NCBI GenBank assembly: GCA_029945375.1 | Contig: CM057062.1 | Coordinates: forward strand, 868,001-932,000 | DNA: 64,000 nt | Direction: 5' to 3' | DNA from: Agaricus subrufescens | Taxonomy: Eukaryota; Basidiomycota; Agaricomycetes; Agaricales; Agaricaceae | Shown here: positions 1-9,756 of the stretch, piece after piece | Numbering within the stretch: the stretch's first letter is position 1 | Layout of the letters: each line of letters begins with the position of its first letter | The notes under the pieces: generated by a model | Databases searched by the model: none | The model's input: only the letters and a program-made list of their open reading frames with translations | What the model was told of the DNA's origin: nothing | Made by a program: the position numbers and the translations under genes

Positions 1-539
1 AGGTATATTTTTGGGTTGCCGAACTCTTAAGCCTCAGGCAAAGCACGCATCGCCTCACTTCCTTGACTGAGCCCCCTTGCGCAGCTAGTCCTGCTCGGAA
101 GTTGCCACTGGGCGGCGATCGGGGCAGTTCGCGTTGATTATCTTTGAACTGTCAGCTGGCACAGGTTTACATTGGTAGAATTGTTCCCAAGAGCTCCCTA
201 GCGCGTCACGAATATTTTGCCCCAAGTTAAGTTTTTCATATAGGATGGCTCAAGAAAGAGAATAAGTTTCCTAATCGTGTCCCGGTCATGGCTTTGTGTC
301 ATTGACGACTCGGAGCAGAACGAAGTGAACTGTCAAGGTTGTGGAGAAACATTGGAGAAACGTTCTTCAAAGTATATTTTCAGTGAGCAGTAGCAGAAAT
401 CCAAAATGAAGATGCGTCAGGGGCTGAGACACGCTGAGGGAGGTCAAAATTAAGCTGTCATGGTTTTTCATCGAGGCTTCACGGTATACGCCACCCGTTT
501 GGTCATCGGCGCCGTAAAACACCACCAGGTCGACTCGAT
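1..539. other. No gene recognised
   Basis: I see no reading frame, repeat or RNA gene that I can support here. The stretch lies beyond the 3' side of a worn minus-strand NACHT fragment and probably is its decayed downstream flank. Confidence 0.4.
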
Positions 540-1500
540 ATCATTACTTCAACAAAGGAGTACACCCACTCCTCAGAGGATGTTCATGAGAGCGAGGTTG
601 ATTCAATAACGAAGGGCCGACAAGTTCCCCATACAGTACCACCATACTCCTCACGCTCCTCTCGCGAGAGTCTACACCAAAACCAATAGGCCCACTTCGA
701 TTCACCATCTTCTGTCTCACTCCAACAAAATGAACTTCTAAATAGCAGTGTCCAGCTGACGGCAATAAAATTGGAACAACATAATTCAAGTTTCGTGTCT
801 TCAATGCCTCGAGTTGTTGGAGCCGATTAGAGCAGAAGGTTCACGTCAATGTCCCTGTGGACGCAGGAACATCAGCTCTTTTACAAAACAATCAGTCATT
901 CTTGATTCTTCCCTCTTTCGCATCTGTTTACCCATCCATATTATACAACAACGTTCATTCTATGGGTTGTTTCAGACACAAGTTACACTCGATCCTCTAC
1001 AAGGCAAATACTATAGGTGAGAAAGTTCGTTAATGTTGAGCTGTATCTTCGCAGGGTTATATGTAAAAGCGGTAACCGCCTTGAGGGGAAATTATCTGAG
1101 TACGCCGTGTATCATGCATTGATGGCGTCTACACTTATCCTTAGATTTAGGTTCAGCCTCACAAACGGCGAAGAGATAGATCTGATGAAGAACTGACGAG
1201 CACCTAAGCCACGTAACTGATTCAGCGGAAAACCCAAAAAAAGGGGTTAAAGCGGTGAGGACATGGATGCAGAAATCACTCTGCTATGGAATTAGTCTAT
1301 TCCGGTTACATTCCGTCAATGGCCCGTTGATAATACTCATTCGGATTCCACCAGTGTTTCAGTCAATCCCTCCGTCAAAGGGCCAGCTACGCAGGGTCGT
1401 CTCTAGTGGTATGACCATTTATGAGGGCGCCACCACTGCATAGTGGTCACCTCTAGGATCAATGCACGATGAGCATGCAGCTCTTGAACTTCGTGCGGAA
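540..1500 (-). pseudogene. Degenerate 3' part of a NACHT-family gene
   Basis: The minus strand keeps broken pieces of the family's C-terminal exons. At about 690-830 it reads FCSNRLQQLEALKTRN followed by VVPILLPSAGHCYLEVHFVG, which lines up with the CxxRLxRQL and AVPIMFTS...VEVxFVD blocks of the intact copies. The frame then shifts, and stops interrupt it upstream. Bases 1195-1290 align with the end of the large NACHT exon of N1 (the stretch just upstream of the final donor site, near 3060-3140), again with stops. No promoter, N-terminal exon or Walker A is recognisable. This is a fossil of an older duplicate, more worn than any other copy in the window. The upstream limit at about 1500 is approximate. 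Confidence 0.65.
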
Positions 1501-1955
1501 TTTCATCCCTTTCCTAGTGCATTTAGTTCAGTGATATGGTTTTTGATGCCTAGCTGTAGATGTCGACAGAGCCAGGTTAGTCGTTAAGTCACTACTAGTA
1601 ATCATGTAATCATATGAAGAGCTCCAAGCCGACGACAGCCCCCGAGCCTTCCAGTCTCTTTCACCCAATGTAACGCAATTGGCAATTTTAGGGCACCGGC
1701 TATTACCGAGATTTACAAGAGGATGAAATAAACCTTCGCTGACAGAAGTGCTTAGTTGGGAGTGCGGTGATTAGTGGTGGTCCGCGCTCGTGCCACAAGC
1801 GCAGACTCAGCTGAGGATTTCTCGGAGGTGATGGGTAACAAGCGGCAAGCATGACTATACATGTACAAATACGAGTTCATTGGCCGAGAAAATTCTCCGT
1901 CCAGTTGAGTACTCGCTCCTCAAAGTTCAGCAAGAATATTCAATTTTAATGTAGA
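1501..1955. other. No gene recognised
   Basis: This is an intergenic stretch between two NACHT relics. I find no convincing coding or repeat signal. Confidence 0.4.
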
Positions 1956-2290
1956 TCAAAGGATCATGTAACCATACAACCATCTCAAACCTTCTACTCT
2001 CCTCGAACGGGATTGCGCATCAAAACCCGGGCCGGTATGTCCACTCCGAGATACCATCCTGTGGATCAGCAAACCGAACCTCCACGCAACAGTCCCAGCC
2101 AAGATGAACAAAATCAGGACTCTGGGCTTGAGTTTTCCAACTTTCCAACTGTTGTTCAGTACGTTGCAGACAATGACAGCTTCTGTCATAAAACGCGGTT
2201 CTCTCCGTTTCTGATTCTTTCCTTCTTCCCACTCGCCTTCTCTTCCATGCTGCATAACACCTATTCAATAGATGGTAGCAAATGACGTTC
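1956..2290 (-). pseudogene. Orphan last exon of a NACHT-family gene, frameshifted
   Basis: On the minus strand the exon opens with HGREGEWEEGKNQ, like HEREGEWEEG in N9. It then shifts frame and continues as EQQLESWKTQ...CCVEVRFADPQDGISEWTY, the family's terminal signature. It then drifts again, so no LGSTI-type ending survives. The matching NACHT exon is not found upstream, because 2542-5309 belongs to N1 with its own last exon. The fragment is thus an isolated remnant of a neighbouring duplicate. Confidence 0.7.
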
Positions 2291-2541
2291 TGCTAATTGG
2301 CCGAAGCGCAGGCATCGAGGGACGTGGAGCACAAATGGGGCTTTCAGAATCGTGGTAGAGAGGCAAACGGAAAGAACAGTAGTCGAGCACCGACATAAGG
2401 AACCCTGAGCAAGTGATCAAGCACAACGTGTGTGTTGATACGTGGCACAAAGGACGTTTTTCATCAAATCGGCGTTAAGGTATCTATCTGCTAGGGAACT
2501 AATTGACGGGTATATCATATAGCACTATTGTAGTTCAAACT

Positions 2542-5309
2542 TCATTCGGTGAGTCGACACCAAAACCAATATCTCCACTCCGACATACCATCCTTCTCGT
2601 CAACAAACCGAACCTCTACACAACAACTCCCAGTAGAAGTAAACAAAATTGGAACAGCGCGATCCGGAGTCCGGGTCTTCAAGCCCCCGAGTTGGTCTGC
2701 AAGTCGACTATAGCAGCAAGCACAGTCATCCACACCAAAAGAAGTGACCCAGTTACAGTCCTTTCCCTCTTCTCCTTCGCCTATGCGTTGATGCTGCGCA
2801 ATACTGTTTCAGTGCATGCGCTCAGGAAGAGACAATTCGCTTACAGTGCAGGTTATATCCCAAGGATCTGGTAGATTCGTAACAGTCGTAGCGGGACGAT
2901 AAAAATGCAGCTTCGCATTTGAGAATATCGAGGAAACGTCAATTGCCCTGAGAGGTATTTTTTCGATTATACCACGCATCGTGAATTCCTGATACCGAGA
3001 TTCATCCTTATATATAATATCAGCCACACAAACTCGAAGAAGAAACGAATCTCATGGAGAACTCACAAACACCAAGTCACGTAACTCTCTCAGTGGAAAA
3101 TAGCCATAATAGGTGCGGAACTGAGCGGTCAAGAGATGAATGCAGAAGACATTCTGAAAGTTGGGATCTCCGCGTTGTATCCCATAAACAACCTCCCCGA
3201 TAGCCAGTTTGTACAGATTCAGTTTCGTTCTGTGTGAATTCCAACTAACATCCTTATCATCCAGCCAAGTGAACGAAATCTTGTCTCCCGAACCCGGCGG
3301 GCTACGCGCGAGGACACCACCATATGCCTCTAAATCTATTCCTCCAAGGTTTATGCCACCGGGAGCCTCCTTTAAAACTCTGAGCGCACACTGAGTTTTC
3401 AGCTGCTGGGCTTCATAGACAATATCAGGGGAGAATCCGGATCGGGAGAAATCGGATATATAGTCCATGAAGGATTTATGGAAAGGCTTCAATGGCTCCA
3501 AATGGGCTTTATCGCGTCTAGGAACACGCAAAACAGAACACAGATAATCAACAGCGGCATAAGCATCATCGCGTGATATGTTCAACCAATTGCATAGAAC
3601 GATAAAGTCTCCACTAGGTCCGGACCAAATGCGCCGTGGCAATGCCGAATCCCAACTTGATGACAACGCCAACAATAGTTTTCGAGTATTTGCTGCAATT
3701 TTGGGTGGAGTTTTGGACAAGATCCTAGCGTACAAGGCGTCGAGAAGAGCCATTGGCTGATCCTTGCGAGGGATTCCAGTCAGATCATGGCTTTCAACAA
3801 CGTCCAAAACATCGGAGAGTTGGGAGGCAGGGCATCCAATTCTCGGGTCGTCGACATATCGAATGGCTGTATGTGCAAATTCAAATAGACCGCCTGAAGC
3901 GTGAGCGAGTTTCCATAAATCGTGTTCGGCAGGCCAACGTGAATCAAGTGTATATGACGCCTTGCTGATTTCTCCTAGCGCATCGCGAAGATAACGCTCA
4001 ACATTGGCTTGAGCGTCATCAAAGTCTACCAAAATTTCTTCCTTTTCATACACTGGGATGACTTCGGGCCTGGAGAAGAAAGCCGTGAGATGTGGTTCAG
4101 GCCGGCTGGCAATGAGCCATACGATGGGCGAAGAAGGGTACAAGAGGCAGAATTCAGAGATAAGGCAAAGGAGCTCAATCTGGGTGCGTGGGCTGCTGCA
4201 TTCGTCAAGACCATTAATGATGATTGAGACACGGCCAATAGACTTCAGTTGAGAGTGATGAGCGAAGGGCTCAACGATGAACTTTTGGAACTGGATCGGC
4301 ATTGGGGACTGGAGGAGTGACGGGTCATCATCGATAGCGCCCTGGATGATCTGGCGGTATGGCTCAGATTTGACAGCAAGCTGGTAGGTAAGTGTCATGA
4401 TAGCTTTAGTTCCATCATTACGCCCGTTGACAGAAAAGAAGATTGATGCGTTGGAGGTCCCGGGGAGTTTGGGAGACTCGATGACGTTTTGCATGATGGC
4501 TGACTTTCCAACTCCATCCACACCAACTATCCAGCGCATTCTCACACTGGAACCGCCACACCGGGAGACAAACTCAATGCATCGTCTCAACACGGCCAAG
4601 CGTGTTCCCGGATGACATCGTGGAGGGGAGTCTCGAGCTGGAGAGTCGAATGCTGCTCCAGGTATTGTTCCCTTTGCCAATTCACGCATGACTAATAGAG
4701 ATGACAATAAGCACAGGAAATGAAACGGGGACAGAACTTACACTGGTTTGGGTAGAGGGTGACGTACATGACTAGTGGAATGATGTAGTCAGCATAAACG
4801 AATAGTACGCGAAGGGCACACTCCTCACCGCTACCCACACCCACATCGAGGAAGTTGCTATCAACCGAAAAACCATGGAATATGTCTCGATTCTTGTGCT
4901 CCTGCGGTGGTAGATACTCATCAGAACATCGAAGTCACAGTTGAAAATAAAATAAGCGAGAGAGGCTCACACTCTGTGATTCGAGAATAGGTGATTGTTT
5001 TGGAGGCACTGTGAGAGCGGGGATAGTGGAGCCCATGGTACGAGGAAGACACGGAGGATAAGGAGGCTTCGGGGTAACTGGATCTTCGGACTTGAGCACC
5101 AATGGAGTGGTTGAAGGCGGGGGAGAAGTGCCTCCAAACTCGTCCTTATCATGACTAGCATAGCCAGAGAACTGACGAGAAGGGTCCAGGTATGAGGGGT
5201 GAGCGACGTCTATATCATTTCGAGGGTCTGCAGGAGTCGACTTCAGTAAAGGTGAAAGTAGAGGATGGACACGTAGAAGTCGATGATGGTGGAATGAAGA
5301 GCCAGGCAT
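2542..5309 (-). CDS. NACHT-domain STAND (NLR-like) protein N1
   Basis: This is a multi-exon gene. Exon 1 (5309 to about 4970) is Pro/Ser-rich and ends at a GTGAGC donor. A small exon near 4900-4828 reads IFHGFSVDSNFLD, a variant of the family NAHNF motif. A short exon near 4770-4740 follows. The large exon (about 4690-3066) holds Walker A GVDGVGKS (residues 62-69 of that exon), NACHT motifs, and PFHKSFMDY at the end of the helical region. Two last exons (about 3012-2830 and 2793-2542) encode the C-terminal module, with CACCYSRL and EVRFVDEKDGMSEWRYWFW. The family is known to act as cytosolic, nucleotide-switched sensors in fungal non-self recognition or cell-death signalling; the ligand is unknown. 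The usual first Walker B aspartate is Asn here (INGLDEC, codon 4213-4215), so hydrolysis may be weakened. N1 is the most diverged full copy and lies head-to-head with N2. Confidence 0.85.
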
Positions 5310-5397
5310 TAAGGAGTACCATGAGATGAGAGAGCTAAGGACGAACCGTGGCTATGACGTGCTCACGGTCAGACGCTGGGGAACAGCCTTTGAAAGG

Positions 5398-5406
5398 TAT
5401 TTATAG
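5398..5406 (-). promoter_or_regulatory. TATA box of N1
   Basis: The minus strand reads CTATAAATA about 90 bases before the N1 start codon, in the same position as in the other family members. The GACACTAGT element found upstream in sister genes is not recognisable here. Confidence 0.6.
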
Positions 5407-5787
5407 AAATGGGCCCTTCGTCTCCACGCACGTGGCACCAGCACCTGTGGCGGCAAGTTGAAATTAACAGCCTCGGTCTTTCTGCTGTGACAGCAGTCCA
5501 CCGCTATCTACTATTCCCAGAATCGTTTGGACATGAGTTTTATATTCGACACATCAAACCAGACCCGATGCTTGAGGGCGACAGTTTTCTTCCTAGCACT
5601 CTGCAGTCACTATTGGTCCTCGGCACTTCCATTCAAACATCATCGGACACTCCCGTTTCTTATCAAGCACGTATCATGATTTTGCGGTATCGAATACATC
5701 AATGTTCCTACAATGCACGACGTTCACGTCTTGCGAATTGGAAGAGCACCTGTTGAGACTGGATTAAGTATCGGGATCTGAGCGGAA

Positions 5788-5829
5788 GCGTGGGCAAAGT
5801 AGGGACACTAGTGCGTATGCTATAAATAG
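5788..5829 (+). promoter_or_regulatory. Conserved NACHT-family core promoter (N2)
   Basis: GCGTGGGCAAAGT, then GGACACTAGTG, then CTATAAATAG (5820-5829) lie 70-110 bases before the N2 start. The same ordered blocks occur before N6, N8, N10 and N11, and the TATA box with the following GCATCTGCACGTTG also before N5. N1 and N2 are divergent, with about 400 bases between their TATA boxes. Confidence 0.7.
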
Positions 5830-5899
5830 GTGGCATCTGCACGTTGTAGTCGCATGATGGCTGAAATGAACTTTGCTCTTGCCTGCGACCTGCCCGAGT

Positions 5900-8810
5900 A
5901 TGCCTGACTTCAGCTTCCGCCTTTCTCGCCTCCTACGTCCTCACCGCTCCTCACGCTCGGATTCATCCTCAGCAAAAGCTGGCAATGACCCTCATTCCCC
6001 CCATCCTACTCTGTCCTCCCGTCCTTCATCTAGGCAAGGCGCTCTAGAGCAGGGCAAATATATCGACACAGGTACGCCTTGATCCATCATTCCTAGAGAC
6101 CTAGCGTGTCTCAATAACTCATCAGACCACCTTGATGTGGGCGTGACACGGGGAGATTCCACTCGTCAACCGTCACCAGCATCGCCTCCAATCACATCAA
6201 TCGTGACGGCCAAATCTATCTCCCCAGATCCCGCTGGTCGTACTGCTGTTTCAGTCTCACCTGGGTCTAATACGACGGAGTCAACACAAGCCCTGCATCC
6301 ATTGGATTCACTTGCGACGTCCTTGCAGCAATCTTCGGTTTTTCAACGACAACAAGTCAGTCCCTCTTAAACTTTCACCTGGAAAAATGATGCTGAACCA
6401 TTCGAAGCTACTTTCATCCAAAGATTTTGCGTCATCGCCATCACGGGATCAGGGCCAAGGGGTATTTAAAAACGCAAGTAATTTCTCTGTTGTAGGGTCA
6501 AATTTGATTGAAAATAGCAGTAAGACGTATTGACTTTGCTTGAGTGATTCCCGATATGAACTTACAACCTTGTTAGTCACAAATAACATCAACGTCTCGA
6601 ACCAATGTAAGCAACATACCTAGTTTGTGACCACTGTTGATCGCTACTCTGCTAGTCATGAAAGACCTCCTGAAGGAAACAATTCCCGGCGCGGCGGCTG
6701 ATTCCTCGGCTCGCGATCCACCCCCGAGATGTCATCCCGGGACTCGTTTGGAAATCCTTGAACGATGCCTGCATTTCATTGCCCACTGCGAGGGAAGCAA
6801 AAAGACGCGCTGGGTCGTCGGCGCTGCAGGAGTGGGAAAGTCTGCCATCATGCAAAGCGTCACCGAGTCTCCCAAGCTTTCAGTAGATCATCGCGCGTCG
6901 GTCTTCCTTTCTATCAATGGGCGCGACGAGGGAACAAAGGCCATCATTACACTTTCCTATCAGTTTGCCGCCAAATCGCAGTCATATCGTCGGGTCATTG
7001 AGGATGAGATCAACCGTGACCCATCCCTCCTTCAGTCGTCGATGGCTGTCCAGTTCGAGAGATTCATTGTTCAACCATTCATATACAACTCTGATACAAG
7101 CTCTACTGGTCGTGTGCTGATTATTGTTGACGGCCTCGACGAGTGCAAGGACATACGTACGCAGGTCGAGCTCCTCCGCCTTATCTCTGGTTTCTGTATC
7201 TCATATCCATCATCACCTATCGTATGGCTCATTGCCAGCCGCCCTGAGCCACACATCGTTTCTCTCTTCGCTGAACCCGACGTTGTACCAGCATATGAGA
7301 AGGAGGAGATTGCGGTAGACTCTAATGAAGGTCGAGCAGATGTTGAACGATGCCTTCGCCACGAGCTGACTAAGATTGGAAGGGCGTCCTCACTTGACGC
7401 ACAATGGCCCGATGAACGGCATTTGTGGAAGTTGGCGAATGCTGCAGGCGGGCTATTTGCTTATGCGCAGACTGTCGTCAGATACATTGGCGACTTGAAT
7501 GTCTGCGACCCTGCCTCACAGCTCATTGACGTCTTGAATGTCATTGATGAGCTCCCATTGTCCGAGCTGTCCCGAGACGAGCATCCGATGGCTCTACTCG
7601 ATGCACTATATGCCCGAATCTTATCCAATGTTCCGCCGAGAATCATGATCAATGCTCGAAAACTTTTATTGGCGCTAGCATCGGGTTGGGATCTGACCAT
7701 GGGCCCGGGGGGGGGGGGGGGGGGGGCAATCTCATTGTTCTATGCAACTGGTTAGGAATGACTGCGAATGAAGCTTATACTGCTCTCAATCGCCTCCGTG
7801 CGGTTTTGGATTTTCCCGAACGTCATGAAGCACATCAGCGAGCACCCGAACCTTTCCACAAATCTTTCATCGACTATATACACAGGTCCGAATTTTCCAG
7901 TGATATCACGCTTGAAGCTCGACAAATCATGGTTGACTGTGCATTGAGAGTATTGAAGGAGGCCCCCAATGGCTATGACTTTGACACGCCCGATGACTCT
8001 TTTTATTACGGTGTACTGGCTCCCTGTAGTGGCGCTGGAGATCAGCTTTCGTTTTCGTGGCCGGCTCAGGACGGGATTTACTGGAATGATGCACAAACAC
8101 GACAGAGTATGTATCACCTAACAATTGGACAAGTCGTGCAAGGCATAGAACGCGCGGATCCAGTGTTCCAGACTAAACCCTACATCGAGCTCTTGACTAC
8201 TCGGTTTAACTTTCACAATTCACGCTTTCCCTTCAATAAATTGTGCGATGTGATGTTTGTGAGTGTCGCATGATATTTTCACTCCATATTTGTCACTGAA
8301 ATGATACATCAGGATACATCTCGACGCGATGAATTCTTACAGCACGGCATACTGAAGCAAATACCCGCCAACAAAATCCCCATTTCCAATCATTATAGCT
8401 TATTTACTAGTAAGATACGCTTCCACCGTCCCGTTACAGCAACGGTTCTACCTGATGTATGGGAATCATCCTGTGAGGTGAGTGAAACGTTAGCATTTCC
8501 AAACACCCATTGATTTTGTACTCTACAGCACAAACGGGTCAGCCAGTGCAAACAAGAAGAGGAGCGGAATTGGACAACTACCTTTCAAAGGACGAAGTGT
8601 GCTTTCTGCTCTGATAGGCTTAGACACCAACTGAAAAGTTTCGTTGCCCATTCTCCGGATTACGCTGTTCCGATTATGTTCACATCGTCAGATATCTGTT
8701 GGATCGAAGTTGGATTCGTCGATCCGGGGGACGGTGTGTCAGAGTGGACATACTGGTTGCCGCTTCGCCTTAACCGGTCACAACGCAAGAAGCTCGGGAG
8801 TACAATATAA
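5900..8810 (+). CDS. NACHT-domain STAND protein N2, frameshifted at a G20 run
   Basis: The start codon at 5900 gives MPDFSFRLSRLLRP, the family N-terminus. The NAHNF-like exon is at about 6440-6520 (GVFKNASNFSVVGSNLI). The large exon runs from about 6655 to 8260 with Walker A GAAGVGKS and Walker B IIVDGLDEC. At 7707-7726 a run of 20 G separates two frames: the first frame ends 29 bases later at 7755, while the second continues with NLIVLCNWLG to PFHKSFIDY and the normal exon end near 8273. Tail exons lie at about 8312-8476 and 8530-8810 (ending GSTI). With 18 or 21 G the exon would be open throughout. Either the homopolymer is mis-assembled, or N2 is inactive, or its frame varies by slippage. 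Its 3' half is almost identical to N4. Confidence 0.8.
7707..7726. repeat. Homopolymer of 20 G inside the NACHT exon of N2
   Basis: Twenty consecutive G follow GGGCCC. The position corresponds to a short, variable Gly-rich linker just before NLIVLCNWLG. N4 has only seven G there, and other paralogs have mixed AG-rich codons. Confidence 0.95.
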
Positions 8811-9756
8811 TGTATTATGCACTGCTGAATTGATTCCATTGAGAATGATAAGGTCGATGTTGTCTTGTCGTTTAGAAGACTGCTGACGCAATCCAATCAA
8901 GTTATGTCTGATAATGCTGCTGTTATGTCTCTCTTCGGGATCATTCACCTTTATCTGATAAGTCGCTTGAAGTATGTTAAGAAACTTGCCTCTCACCGCG
9001 CATGTTGAAGCCCACTTCAGGATCTGAAAAGCGGCAAGATGCGTGATAGATTTCATTATATCAACTCACCCGGGATTCAACTCACAACGACTCTTCCGCT
9101 TTCCGGCCCAAAGCGGGGGCATGTTCCGTCAAGCCGATGAGCGCTCTGATGGGGACTTGATCGTCGCTGGGCCTGGAATTATTGACTGTGGTACCAGTGA
9201 GAAGTATTCTGTTCCTGACTGCAAGTTGACTTTATAACGTTCATGACAAGTCAACATTGTAGACGTAGTCGCTACCCCTTTCTGCGCTTAGTCATAGCGC
9301 TCTCAGTATATTCATACTTGACAACTTCACAACACGCATTGTACTACCTATTCCCAACAGTGAGTCCTCTCAATAGATCTCTCTATCGCAGACGACTCGA
9401 AGGTAGTCATACGAGAGTCTGATATGCGAGGCATGACAAGAGTGCTGTAATGGTCAAATGCCAGATAGATCTTTCCGCTGACCCTTCACCATATCATTAT
9501 AACCTCCCCATCCAAGTCTCGAGTAGCGTAAGCAGCACGAACTTTCAGTATGGTCCTCCCTCTGCTCTTCTAATGGATATAATTCTTCGCGCTGTCATAC
9601 AGCGAATCCTGCAGGTTCCAGACGCCCATGAAGCACAAAGAACTCGGGGTTTAGCATGCAGCGGGGCATTCGAGGTACTGTTATTCCAATATTTAACACT
9701 AATATAATAAGCACTCCAAGCCTCGCACCCTCACTGAGCCTCTCACCAGTCATACA
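8811..9756. other. 3' flank of N2, duplicated downstream of N4
   Basis: Bases 8811-9388 align with 19215-19798, and 9389-9470 with 20041-20140. The N4 flank differs by a 232-base LTR insertion. Short frames near 9043-9237 end in EKYSVPDCKLTL in both copies, but the upstream frames disagree, so I do not call a gene. From 9470 to 9756 only a weak, possibly NACHT-derived stretch near 9590-9660 (VPDAHEAQ) is seen. Confidence 0.6.

Noticed and set aside
9540..9700. A plus-strand NACHT fragment (VPDAHEAQRTR)
   Set aside because: The similarity to the VPRRDKAH/FPERHEAH region is too short to support a separate relic.
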